Shown here: positions 11,493 through 22,862 of the stretch, piece by piece
Numbering within the stretch: position 1 is the stretch's first letter
Layout: every line of letters starts with the position of its first letter
Assembly (NCBI RefSeq): GCF_002234675.1
Contig: NC_019876.2
Coordinates: 18,979,354-19,043,353, forward strand
Direction of reading: 5' to 3'
DNA: 64,000 bases
DNA from: Oryzias latipes
Lineage: Eukaryota > Chordata > Actinopteri > Beloniformes > Adrianichthyidae
Notes under the pieces: generated by a model
Seen by the model: only the letters and a program-made list of their open reading frames with translations
Databases searched by the model: none
Told to the model about the DNA's origin: nothing
Made by a program: the position numbers and the translations under genes

Positions 11493-12250
11493 TACACTAC
11501 ATTACCAAAAGTATTGGCTCACCTATCCAAGTGATCAGAATCAGGTGTCCTAAACACTTGGCCTGGCCACAAGTGTATAAAATCAAGCACTCAGGCATGC
11601 AGACTGTTTTTGGGAAAGATTGAGCTGCTCTCAGTAGTTCAGTATATTCCAGCGTGGAACTGTCATAGCCACCTGTGCAAAAAATCCAGTAGTGAAATTT
11701 CCTCCACAGTCAACTGTCAGCTAAACAAAATGAAAGAGGTTGGGAACAACAGCAACTCAGCCACAAAGTGTTAGGTCATGTAAACTGATGGAGAGGGGTC
11801 AACAGATGCTGAAGCTCATAGTGTTAAGAGGTCACCAACTTTCTGCTCTGTCAATTGCTGTGGAGTTTTAAACTTCATGCGACCTTCAGATCAGCCCAAA
11901 GATAGTAGGCAGAGAGCTTCATGGAATGGGTTTCCATGGCCAAGCAACCACATCCAAGCCACACATCACCAGGTGCAATCCAAAGCGTTAGATGCAGTGG
12001 TGTAAACCATTTCGGACTGCATTGTGCCGAGTATAAAATTTAGTGGAGGAGGAATTATGGTATTGTGTTGTTTTTCAGGACTAGGGCTTGGCCCCTTAAA
12101 TGCTTCAGGATACCAAAACATTTTGGACAAGTCCATGCTCCATGCTCTAAGAATAAACAAGAGCATGAATAAACAAGAGTTCAGAGTCGACCAAGTAAGC
12201 ACCATTGAGGGCAAACGAACTGGCGATGAATACTAGTCTGGAGCCATCTT
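11493..12250 (+). pseudogene. Tc1-like transposon relic (family B), internally deleted
   Basis: It starts tacactacattaccaaaagt. It then follows the known fish Tc1-like layout: ttccagcgtgg, a helix-turn-helix coding region around 11640-11900, and the gtggaggaggaattatgg part near 12045. Large parts of the transposase are deleted, and the 3' part is only hinted at around 12430-12500. A better copy is at 20246-21290. It cannot encode an active transposase. Confidence 0.75.
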
Positions 12251-13174
12251 ATACACAGATGCAGGTGATGAGGTGAATGCCGACAGCTGGGTCCAATCTA
12301 GGAGGAAGCAGAGAAGGGAGGGGGCAGGAGAGGACTCCGGGGGGGTACCATGACAAAATCACAGTGAAGACTGTGAGCAAAGGGATCTTGTCCAGCATCA
12401 ACTTTTCACTTTTCCGTTCTCCTGGTAGATTGGTCAAACATTCCCATAAACACTATTTAAAGTTGCATAAATATCTTCTTGGAACACCTGGGCGTTCTCA
12501 GTCTTAAGGTTGTCTCAGTGTAAGCAGTGCTGTACGCAAAGCTGGGGCTGACATCCAAGAGAGGATCAGATAAGGCAAGTCACCGCAGTAGGAATTAATG
12601 AGTATTATAGTCTTAGCTAAAAAAAAAGCCCTGCATTAAGTCCCTGTGGATTTCTGAACCACTCTGGAGACCAGGCAAGAAAGAAAACATGAAATTAAGC
12701 AAAGAAAATAATGTTTTCTGAACAAGTTTCTTCATAGGGAAAATCAATTAACGCTATTAAACTTATTTAAAGACCACAGTTTAATGACCTTTTCATCATG
12801 TCATTTAACATTTCAGTTAAAAATTGTGTGCAGATAAAGGTTTGTACCTTTATCTGAACATTAAAGGAACAACCTTTGTTCCTTTAATGTTCAGCATCAT
12901 TTAATCATTTTCTTTAAAAAAAAATTCTCTATTAGTCAAAGCTTAATAAATGAATGAAAAAGGGGTTCAATAAAACTTCAACTGATGTATCTGAACATCA
13001 AGCTTGAACACGAACAGCTTCAAGCGAAAATCATTTACTTAAAGACCAGCTGTCTTTTTCTTGTTTTCCTTTAAAAAGTGAGCTTTAAGAAAAATGTCAG
13101 AAAATGTTTAGGAATTTGACGTTGATAAAAACATGCATTTAGAGAAAAATCCTGGCTTTTTTTAAATTTCCCTT
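12251..13174. other. Intergenic, no gene seen
   Basis: Contains a possible small tail of the Tc1-like relic near 12430-12500 and a short inverted repeat at about 12833-12892 (aaaggtttgtacctttatctg and neighbours). No gene was recognised. Confidence 0.4.
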
Positions 13175-13570
13175 CTACTTACTATGTAGTGCACTCTCTA
13201 TGTCGTTCATCTTTTTGTTGGGATGTCCAAATCTACACTTCCAAAAACCAGGGCCCTGGCAATTTCCCAAAAGTGCGCATCAATGCCCACTAGATTGGCG
13301 CTTGTAGACGTTCGAACAATGTTAATTGATGATAAATGCTCAATAATTTTTTTTTTAAATCATCCACGTTTTCATCATCAGAACACTGTTGCTACATACA
13401 TAGTCTTCGGAAAATGTTCATAACTAAAAAATATTTATTTTGGGGAAAAAGTGGTGTCATATTTGGTGTTAAAAAAATAAAAATGTGAATTGCATTAAAA
13501 TTCAGGGCCGTGGATGATCCCGCACTATAAAGTATTTCGGGGTTATAGGAAGTAGGAGAGAATTCTGACA
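13175..13570. mobile_element. MITE of the 'cactata(t/a)agt' family, copy 1
   Basis: Shares order and sequence with 30942-31830 and 60050-60415: actatgtagtgcactc at the left, a central catcatcagaacac block, and cccgcactata... gaattctgacac at the right. There is no coding capacity. The family is probably hAT-like, but I could not read a clean target duplication. Confidence 0.5.
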
Positions 13571-13760
13571 CAGCTCAGGATTAAATTGAGATTTTAAAAA
13601 TTGGTCCCTAAAAGAGTAGTAAAAATGACCACAATAATCCAAACTTTTTCATCACAGCGTTTGGTCTCCATCAGAGACTAATTCTTTGGACAGTGAATGG
13701 TTTGGAAAGCACTAGAGCCTTTCTTTACCAATTAAAAGGCCACTATTGGCTGAAAACCAG
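13571..13760. other. Intergenic, no feature seen
   Basis: Short spacer between the MITE and the SINE; nothing recognised. Confidence 0.4.
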
Positions 13761-14003
13761 GGTCACAGTGGCTCAGGTGGTTGAGCAGGTCAGCCAATGA
13801 TCAAAAGGTCAGTGGCTTGAACCCCCATTCCTGCAGTCAACTGACACCTCACCCTCTCTGCCTCCAGTGTGGCTCCACTGGTGTGTAAATGTGTATGAAT
13901 GTCCCTGTGCCCCTGATAGCCACACCCTCATTCATCACCAAGCATGAATGAGGAGTTGATGATTGATGACTACATATATGTACTTTGATAGTCTAGAAAA
14001 GCA
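13761..14003 (+). mobile_element. tRNA-derived SINE
   Basis: The head has an A-box-like tggctcaggtgg at about 13770-13780 and a B-box-like ggcttgaacccc at about 13814-13825, spaced as in a tRNA. A tRNA-unrelated body follows (ctggtgtgtaaatgtgtatgaatg) with a tail ending around ctagaaaagcac. A related SINE lies at 61440-61690. Confidence 0.7.
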
Positions 14004-14766
14004 CAGGAAAATCCAAATTAGACATTTAATGATTGCCATGCATTTTTTTAAAAATGCCAGAGGCATCCTACATCCCCAAAAGCAAAGAAGCATGTGTCAG
14101 TAAAAAGTTACAAATGGTCTCTTTTTAAATCGACAAGTGGCTGTTGAATCCTGGCTTCCAGGAAAGTCTTCTGGCAGCTTTTCAACAACTTACAGTTTTT
14201 TTTAAAATCCTGCCTACTTTTCAATTTCCCAAAGCTGGGGGTTTCTGTGATGAGACAGCGAAAATGGTGAAAAAGTGGAAAAAAATATTTGATTTTATTC
14301 TTTCAATACAAGCCGTTCATGTGAGCTCATACTTTTTCCTATTTCTTCAAAATTTATGGTCAAACCCTGCTTTAGGAAAGACGTTTAATTAAAAGGTTCA
14401 GTCGTTTTTGCAAGAAGAATTTGAAAAATGAAATACAGTCTATAGTAGGATGTAGTTTCTTCAAAGTGTACGTCTGACAAGTTATCTGTCCTATCTGTTA
14501 TTTAACTATCTTTCTGAGACAGATGGCAAATAAATTGGATTACACCATGTTCATTAAGATTATAAAGTTATTTTTTGTGGAACTGAGTGGTGTTTGTTGA
14601 TCGTACCTGCTGTTTTACAGTAAATGTTAAATGTGAAAGTCAGATTAAGCACCAAACACGTTTGCCAAACAATGGCTTTGACTTCAAAAGGAGGGTCTCT
14701 GAAAATTCTTAGATGCTTGATAAAGAGGACACAATACCATAATACCATAACACCAATAACACTCCT
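14004..14766. other. Intergenic, no gene seen
   Basis: AT-rich sequence with scattered short frames and no recognisable protein or repeat ends. Confidence 0.4.
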
Positions 14767-15075
14767 GTGTTAGCTTCACTTCACTGGCTCCCAGTTGATT
14801 CTAGAATTAAGTTCAAAATCCTCCTGTTAACCTATAAGGCCTTACATGGTATGAACCCATCCTATATCAAAGACCTCACAGTGCCTTACCACTCAAACAG
14901 AACACTTCATTCACAAAATGCAGGACTACTTGTGGTTCCTAAAATTTTTAAAAGAAGAGTGGGAGGTAGAGCCTTCAGCCACCAAGCCCCTGTTTTATGG
15001 AATAAGGTCACAGCTCATGTACTACACATGTCCCTCAAAGTGCTTTGCATAAAATACAATAAAAATGTAAAAACA
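14767..15075 (+). pseudogene. L2/CR1-clade LINE, C-terminal coding fragment
   Basis: Reads [33 protein letters not shown] and PVLWNK, the conserved end of the polyprotein seen at 42564-43874. After PVLWNKVTAHV the similarity stops. The missing end of the same frame plus the 3' UTR appears at about 16222-17058, so this LINE copy seems cut in two by the antisense LINE between them. A C-run follows at about 15092-15110. Confidence 0.75.
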
Positions 15076-15279
15076 AAATGACACGACAAACACCCCCCCC
15101 CCCCCCCCCCATACACGCACATACACACACCATGATAAAAAGAGTGATAAAATAATGGAATGTAGAGACCTCACTTTGTACTGACGTGGGGAAACGATGT
15201 TTTGGGGACATGTCCACATCAGTGACCCCCCACCCAAGTTTATGGAGTACACTATCACAGGACCCATTTTACTTAAAAA

Positions 15280-16221
15280 TGGTAAGTTGGATACTGGAAA
15301 ATAATTGTTAAAGTTGTATGGATCTAAATTACTCTTCTTCAAAAAAAGGCATCACCACTGCCGTTTTAAATGCAGTCGGGAAGACACCTGTCTGAAGAGA
15401 GTAATTTACAATATTTAAAAACTCAACTCGTGAAATGTTTTTAACAGTGATGTGGGGATTGGGTCTAAAAGGCAGGTGGTTGGCTTTAACTGATAGAAAA
15501 CTTGACCAAGCATCAACCAGGACACAATTTCCAGTGTTTCCTCTGATGAATGCAATGCTATAGTTTCATTCAAAACACCTTTTTGAGTTAAGAGACTAGA
15601 TCTAATAGCATTGATTTCACTCCTGAAGTGGTCTGCAAAACTCTCACATGTAGCATCCGAGGCTGCTATGGAGGACCTTTGAGAGTCTCTTTTAGTTAAA
15701 CTGTCTATTGTTTTAAAGAGAACTTTAGGGTCATTTTTGTTTTGTAAAATTAATTTTGAGAAGTGGAGGGTTCTAGCTTTTTTTATTGCATGACTGTACA
15801 TCATTTGCTGTTCTTTAAAAATTTTGTGATGTACAGTAAATTTTGTTTTGCTCCACCACCTCTCCGCTCTCCTGCATTCACGTTTCAAAGCTCTGATTGG
15901 TTCGTTCCTCCAGGGTGCTGTAGCTTTTGCTTTCAACGTCTCAGTTTTAAGTGGAGCTACAGCATTAATGGCTGACTGTAGTTTGTTGTTAAAAAAAATC
16001 TGAGCAAGAGTTTGATGTAAAATATTATTTAAATTTGCAGCCACATCAGGAGTTATGTATCGTTTTCTCACAGTTCTCGCTGGAGCTTCCTGTCGAGTAA
16101 AACTGTTGATATATTAAGAAATAGTGATCTGACACAGCCATGTCAACAACAGAGGACACACTACAGGACAGGCCATAGTCTATGACCAAGTCTAGAGTGT
16201 AAGAGAGGTCAACACAGTTTC
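15280..16221 (-). pseudogene. L2/CR1-clade LINE, antisense fragment (endonuclease end to start of RT)
   Basis: On the minus strand, about 16221-16100 reads the end of an endonuclease domain (LDLVIDYGL... SDH). A 218-residue frame at 16071-15415 covers the linker (APWRNEPIRALKRECRRAER, LDPIPTSLLK). About 15340-15283 then gives KKSNLDP... NYFPVSNLPFLSK, the start of the reverse transcriptase. The copy is 3'-truncated and frameshifted. It splits a plus-strand LINE. Confidence 0.75.
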
Positions 16222-17058
16222 TACAAAGTAAGGCTTAAAACATTCCTTTTTGGACAGGCTTATTGCCGGACTAGCTAGTAATCAGAGAATGTTTAACTTA
16301 CTGTTAATTTTTTTAAATTAAACTTAAGAATAACAATTATTCGTTAATAGGCTGATAGAAGTTTGAAGCTGGGGAAACTATGGTGCACCGGGGATCTGTC
16401 CTTTATTCTTATCTACTTCGACTCTCCTTCTCTCCTCTATTCTTAATCATTGTTTAGCATTTAGTTCCCCATGTCTCTGATGGTGCAGTGTGATTCATGT
16501 ACTGTGCCTCTTTCTCACTCCACTGAGGGAGTGGGAGTGCTTCCAGAATCCAGAATCCAGAATCCACGGACGAGTCAGTCCGTGCTCCTTTACCTGACCA
16601 AGTACCTCGTCTCTGGCTCGTCTCTGCTACTGGTCCTACACTTGGCTGTGGATCCTTCCTCTGGCTCGTCTCGCCTCCGCAGCCTTCCACCAACTCCATC
16701 TGGATAAAGCTCATCTGCTGGACCTTAAATATGTAGTTGTAGAGTTAGATAAGTTAATTCTTCTCTATGAGTTCTGGTAATTTGCCTGTCCGTCCTGGGG
16801 GAGGATCCCTCCTTCATGTGGGCACCCCTGAGGTTTCTTCGTTTTTTCCGGAATCCGTTTTTTTAGGGGTTTTTCCTTACCGCGAAGGGGGGTCTAAGGG
16901 CAGTCTGTTTAGTTAGTTCAGTTTCATTTAATATACTATTAAATTCTATGTATTCATGATCTTTTGATTTTATGTTTACTTTACAATTACCGGTACGAAG
17001 CCCATTGAGATGACTGTTGTTGTGATTTTGGGCTATACAAATAAAATTGAACTGAATT
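16222..17058 (+). mobile_element. LINE 3' end and 3' UTR
   Basis: Starts with the last codons of the LINE frame (AKTFLFGQAY) and continues through a 3' UTR that matches, inverted, 41672-42560. Shared marks are gggggaggatccctccttc, accgcgaaggggggtctaag and the end gggctatacaaataaaattg. It ends at 17058, directly abutting the TTAA of the next MITE. Confidence 0.8.
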
Positions 17059-17060
17059 AA

Positions 17061-17213
17061 CCCTTGTGCTTTCTTAGATGACCCCACCCTTACATTGACT
17101 TGTTCTCCCTACCGTGACAAAGGTGGATAAAGGTGGAAAGATTTCATGTAATCCATGGACACCAGTGAAGATCACAAATCATTGAAAAAAAGGGTTCAGA
17201 GTACTTTCTAGTT
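17061..17213. mobile_element. piggyBac-like MITE, copy 3, truncated
   Basis: TTAA (17057-17060) precedes cccttgtgctttc, and the internal tggacaccagtgaagatcac block is present. The right end is missing after about 17213. Confidence 0.65.
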
Positions 17214-17643
17214 AATAAGTATGTGCAGATCAAAAAATAAATAAGTACAACATCTTACCGAGAGGGAAAAAAAAGGGAAATGCACCAAGGGTCATAAAAA
17301 TGTAGAGTAGTTTAAAATTGCACAAAATATTTTTTGAAGTGATATAGAGTAAAATGACTAAGAAAACAAATGAGGAAATTTCTAGTTGGTTCACTTGGAA
17401 CAGCTCAGATTATAAAGTCTCATGGCAGCAGGTTGTAACGACTTATCTACCGGTACATAAAATATTTATATTATAGGGTTTTTTTTCCATTGTATTTTTA
17501 CAGCAGAGTTTTGGGAACTTCACAAAACAAAGAAGGATGAAGAACCAAAACGCAAATGTGAGCACATGCATTCAGCTTTTCCTTGTTCATCTGAGTTCTT
17601 TAACCCAAAAGCTTTCCCTCTTACTCCTGCTGTGATATAGCTG

Positions 17644-17675
<32 letters not shown>

Positions 17676-19284
17676 TAAGTCAATTTAGTTGTTTGTTTGC
17701 CACGCCCCCTTGCGTGGTCAGAGGCAACAATGCAATCTTAAGTAACAAAGCTAAATGGAGTATTTTTGGGACAAGGGGAGGGGAAGACGCAAGAGGATAG
17801 ACCTGTCTGAGAGGATACGGCTATTGAGTTGTAAATGAGCTTGTAATTAGCTCTTACACATTTGCTGGAGGGAATTAGTGTGTGCGTGAGTGTATGTTTA
17901 GTGCAAAGATTGTGTGTGTGTGTGTGTGTGTGCCCATGCTCTTGGGTGTCTGCTATTGTGTTTTTAACCCCTTTTCCTTAGAATAAGGGCTGTTGGTGAT
18001 AAGCAGATAATACTAATTACTTCTCCTCCTAGTTTCTCCTTAATTGTGCTTGGTGTGGGTTTATACAGGATGTAATACCCCCCCCCCCAATTCTGCACCC
18101 ACATGCACACGCAGATGCATCCCTACTGATTCGCCTGTTGTCAAAATCAACAGGTCATATTATACATAAGCGGGTTATTTTAAGCCACTGATTAATTATG
18201 CCAAGTGGGGCTCCACCAAAAATGTGATCCCACCAATCAGGGTCACAGAGTGTTTGTGTGTGTGGGGGTGTGTAGATTCAAATTTCTATTAACATTAACA
18301 TATGCACCAGCTTCCCCCTCTCCTTATATTCAATTAGCAACTATAATTATAATCACTGTAACTACAAGCTACTGGGATAGCTTACACAGTAGTCTATTTT
18401 TTGCACTGTGTGGTAGCTCTCATACACCCTTTTTATTTCTGTTACACTTTGCTCAGTAAAAAGAATAGACTGCTTTGTTTCAAGAGATGATAAAATTGTG
18501 GAATATATGAGGCAGGTTCTCTATAAGTGGACAGAAAAACTTTAGAATTTCCTTCTTCAAAAAGTTCTTCAAAAGTGCTTTTTAAAGAGTTTTTATAACC
18601 AAAGATTTAAAGATGCTGCTGAAAATAGAGGGACGTGAGACGTGGTGGCTTGGGTTGCTTTCACAGTGTTGTAGCGCTATCGACTCGGTTCAAGTGTGCG
18701 GACAATACTGATGGTTTTCACACCTAAGTTTGTTGTGGTATGCTTCAATCATTGACTGTAATGTAATGTTCACACCACATTTGGGAATGCGGGATCAAGC
18801 AGCAACTTACAATGGAAGGTTCATGTAAACGTGTGTATATGCGTGCGTTCAAAACTCTTGCATTTGCCGCAACTTTTTAATGATAGTTTTTGGGCTCTAC
18901 GTTCAAAACCCGTGGCAATTAAACATGTGTTGAAAGTTAAACTTTCACCAGTACGGGACTTGGATTTGGTAGTGACGTATGGGTAGCATCCTCTTCAAAA
19001 TGCGTAAGTGTCAATCATTTGTAAATTGATCACGAAAATTTATAGTATCACGAAAATTAATAATTGTGGTTTGTGCCCAGTCAAAATGGTATGACACCAT
19101 TTCTCTCATTTGTTAGAATATCGTAAGATTTGCACTTCTTCTACGTTTGCCATCAAGCCTCTTCCAACTGTGATTACATGTGCTAGCATCGGAAAGCGAC
19201 AGTCCATTGGTAACACCTTATACTAAAAGCGCGTTCAAGAATGTGCGTTTAGTGGGATCTTGAATGTGCATCACATGCCCGGTG
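17214..19284. other. Intergenic, microsatellites only
   Basis: Contains a TA microsatellite at about 17643-17672 and a GT microsatellite at about 17909-17932. The interval 17820-18190 has several ATTA cores (gtaattagc, ctaattac, gattaattatg) in otherwise unique-looking DNA, a weak hint of homeodomain-bound regulatory sequence. No gene was recognised. Confidence 0.4.
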
Positions 19285-19740
19285 TATGTAGCATGTGGAA
19301 ACTGGATAGTGTGTGATGTCACCCATAGAAAATGCCGTAATTCCGGCTCCGATGAAATGAAGTCTATTCAGTCACCATTTTCTTTTTAGATACAGACATT
19401 GCCATGTTGGAACCAGACAATGTCAGTAAGCAGTGGTTGGTCCGAGTTGGTCTGAGTCAATGTTTCTACCACTCTCGCCAAGTAGGAGTGAGCTTGAAAG
19501 CAGAATCTGGAGTATCTGTCAATTAATTGTTTTGAATGTTCAACGTGGGGGGCCAGCGGGCATCCCATACTTTTATTGAGGCATCTGATTGGTCAGTTCA
19601 TAACTTGAATAACTTGCGCTACAGAAATAACATCATGGAAAAAATGTAGGATTCGCAAGAACACTTTAAAACATACTAGAGCAAGAACGTTTTTTCTGAC
19701 AAATAAAATGACTGAGTAATAGCTTATTTCTCTATAAAAG
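19285..19740. repeat. Interspersed repeat, copy
   Basis: Matches blocks of 36385-36925 and 40785-44815: agtgtgtgatgtcaccyatagaa, ggaaccagacaa, gtaagcagtg, ttattgaggcatctgattgg and cataacttgaataacttgc. Non-coding. Confidence 0.6.
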
Positions 19741-20245
19741 AAATAAGCTATTAGAAGGGGGTTCAGTCACTCCAGTTCTGATATACAGTTTATTCTTTCA
19801 CACACAAATCTCCATGGAGCAAAACAAAGAATAAAGTAGACAAGAATGTCAACAAAAACAATCCCACTCTTTTAACAGCTTATCGGTCAGTAAACTGACC
19901 AGGAAATAAAAAGAACAAAAATGACACAATGTCTATCTAACCGATATTTAAAAATGGTTGAATCATTTGCTTATTTAAATTTATGACCTTTTTTTGCTTG
20001 CTACTTCTGATGCATGCCATTGATGTCCTGTCTTTGGGTTCTCAAAAAGTCCATCTGCATTCACGGTTCTAAAAAAAAATAACTTTGGTGCAAATCAACT
20101 TGTGATTGTAAAAGTACCTTTGGAGTGCTGTCACACTAGTCTGGGTGATTTGTTTTAATAAGGCAATGGGGAATGTGTAAAGGTTTACCACATTTGTTAC
20201 TTCACTTTCAAGAGCAAAAAAAACCAAACAAATCGGGCAGCTACA
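19741..20245. other. Intergenic, no gene seen
   Basis: AT-rich; no recognisable exon or repeat end. Confidence 0.4.
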
Positions 20246-21290
20246 TACACTATATTACCAAAGATATTTACTCTCCCATCTAAAGGATCAGAATCAGGTG
20301 TCCTAATCACTTGGTCTGGCCATAGGTGTTTAAAATCAGGCACACAGGCATGCAGACTGCTTTTACAAACCTTTGTGAAAGATTGGGCCGCTCTCAGGAG
20401 TTCAATGGATTCCAGCGTGGAAATGTCATAGGATGCCACCTGTGCAACAAATCCAGTAATGAAATATCCTGACTCCTAAATATTCCACAGTCAACTGTCA
20501 GCTCTATCATAATGAAATGAAAGAGTTTTGGAACTACAGCAACTCAGCCACAAAGTGCTAAGTCATGTAAACTAAAGTGCAGGGGTCAATGGAGGCTGAA
20601 GCTCATAGTGTTAAGAGGTCACCAAATTTCTGTTCAGTCAATTGCTACAGAGCTCCAAACTTCATGTGACATTCAGGTCATACCAAGTACAGTACGCAGA
20701 GAGCTTTATGGAATAGGTTTCCATGGCTGAGCAGCTACATCAAAGCCCCACATCACCAAGTGCAATCCAAAGATGGGATGCAATGGTGTAAAGCACACCG
20801 CCACTGGACTCTAGAGAGGTGGAGACGCGTTCTCTGGAGTGATGAATAACGCTATTCCATCTGGCAATCTGATGGCCGAGTCTGGGTTTGGAGGTTCCCA
20901 GGAGTACAGTACATTTCGGACTTCACTGTGCCAAGTATGAAATGTGGTGGAGGAAGAATTATTGTGTTGTGTTGTTTTTAAGGACTTGGGCTTGGCCCCT
21001 TAGTTCCAGTGTAAGGAACTCTGAATGCTTCAGGATACCAAAACATTTTGGCCAAGTCCATGCTCCCAACCTTGTGGGAACAGTTTAGAGTGAGCCCCTT
21101 CCTCTTCCAACATAACTGTGCACCAGTGCACAAAACGAGGTCCATAAAGACATGGATGACAGAACCGATAGAACACCTTTGGGAAGAATTAGAGCAGAGA
21201 CTGAGAACCAGGCCCTCTCGACCAATATCAGTGTATGACTGTGATATAGTGTACGCTGAAAGGCTTAAAAAAAAGGTATGATATAGACCC
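20246..21290 (+). pseudogene. Tc1-like transposon relic (family B), longer copy
   Basis: Begins tacactatattaccaaaga and runs through the transposase in order. The N-terminal helix-turn-helix region lies about 20370-20700. Then come cgccactggactctagag, a degraded catalytic block (ctggagtgatgaataacgc at 20837 in place of SDES), tgggtttgg, and near 21170 the IEHLWEELEQR block. Between 21150 and 21165 the segment carrying the second catalytic Asp is deleted. Many stops and frameshifts mean it is dead. It is the same family as 11493-12250. Confidence 0.82.
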
Positions 21291-21484
21291 AATAAAATGT
21301 GAGCTGACTCCCAAGTAATAACTGTTTAACTATTGATTCATTTATTGTTTTTATTTCAAAATCAATATTGTTTGAGTTTTAAAAAATTAAACTGTTTAAA
21401 AATAATCAGCAGTTATTTTTTATTCAATAAAATCATAAATCTTGCAGTAAAAAACAGAAAAAATGTTTTTTGTCATGATTTCGA
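21291..21484. other. AT-rich spacer
   Basis: Nothing recognised. Confidence 0.4.
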
Positions 21485-22640
21485 GGAACGGAAACAGACC
21501 TAGATGCTGGAATCCGGAAAGATCACGGAACTCTGTAGTGGATTATAGAAAGATTTATTGTCCAGATATGTCGGAGGAACTTGAGTAGCAACGCCTGAGA
21601 CGAAGGAGATGGACTGAGGACCTGTGGGTAAGTAGAGCGTTCCAAAAAAGGAGGCGAGGCGTGGTGTGGAGTCGTGGCTCGACATGGAGTCTTGGAGTCT
21701 TTTGTGACAGCAAAAGCAGGTTGAGAGAAGGTGGAGAAGCCTCAGTGATAATAACTGCTGCATCAGTGCCAAGCCAGGTTTCAGTTAAAAACAGACAAGT
21801 TACATTAGTTAAAATACTTATTTAAAATGGATCTGACATTTAAAAGAGCAATTTTTATTGTTAAAATCTGATGTGAGCAAGACGTGGCTTTAGTGACTGG
21901 TATTGTGTGAATTGGATGGAGACGTCTGACACCAGAAGCACGTGGACGTGAATGGAAATTATTTGAATATCTATTATGTACTGGTATGTGTGTGGCAGAG
22001 AATGAAAAGTCTGGGGTGTGGGTGTCCTGGTTCAATCGTCAGCTGGAAATGGCTTTGTAAGAACGGAGCGTGATGTCAATATTCATAAAGAGAAAACACA
22101 ATCCTTTATGTTAAACCGTCCGCTTTGAAGAGGCATGGTCTATTGTAAACGGTTGTGAAATTATCAATGTAAGGAATACTCATGGAGCGATAGTATGTTT
22201 TTAACCAAATGTAAAGCAGATGCGTGAGAACATGATGTCTCCATAACGGGGTGCGGGCAGTGGTCCAGCTATGATGCAAACTATGTTTAATTGTTGGATG
22301 TTGGAATGAGGTTGAAGTCCATTTTCAGAGTCTCAGATTGATGCAGTTTCAGATTGTTGGTGTCTGCATGCTTTATGAATGTTTTAGCAGAGGGGTTTTT
22401 AACAGTGAGTTAGGCAGAGTTAATAATATCCTTCACAACTGCTCCAGAGAGTGACAGTGTGTGGCACCTGGCAACTTAGACATGCCAAACAATGGAGTCT
22501 CCCACAACGAGCACGGGCTGGCACACATCAGGTCCGGATCTCCCAGCAACGGCAGCAGCAGCAGCCCCTGCTCCACTGGGCTCAGGTGGGGAGATTGGAG
22601 CCCCAGAGTGATATTTACTTGAAGACTGTATAATGTAAAT
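21485..22640 (-). pseudogene. LINE fragment, antisense (ORF1 end to endonuclease start)
   Basis: Minus-strand frames read VLVVGDSIV (about 22510-22476), a motif seen in ORF1 proteins of fish L2-type LINEs. They then read IALLNVRSILNKYFN (21850-21806) and, after a frameshift, TETWLGTDAAVI-like sequence (about 21785-21740), the start of an apurinic-type endonuclease domain. The copy is 3'-truncated and degraded. Confidence 0.65.
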
Positions 22641-22699
22641 GTAATGTTTCCCACAAATCATTTTTGTGTAAAAAAAAATCTGCCAAAATCCAGTGTGGG

Positions 22700-22862
22700 T
22701 CCTTAGGCAAGATCCTTCGCGCTGCTGCCTATCTGGGTCTCTCTGTGCCTTGAAAATACAGGGTTGTGCATGGAATGACAACTCTCTGCCAATTAACCTG
22801 TGCGGATCTGTGAAAGCTGATTTACTGTGGCGACCCCTGATGGGATGTGCTGAAAGGTGAAC
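22700..22862 (+). mobile_element. SINE-like fragment
   Basis: The end tgtggcgacccctgatgggat with a following ctgaaaggtga is a common 3' part of teleost tRNA-derived SINEs. The head is degraded. It abuts the LINE relic. Confidence 0.45.

Noticed and set aside
15022-15342. 106-codon minus-strand frame as an independent gene
   Set aside because: Its first part is the start of a LINE reverse transcriptase, and the rest runs through a C-run and low-complexity sequence.
20978-21292. 104-codon minus-strand frame
   Set aside because: Antisense shadow of the Tc1-like relic on the plus strand.
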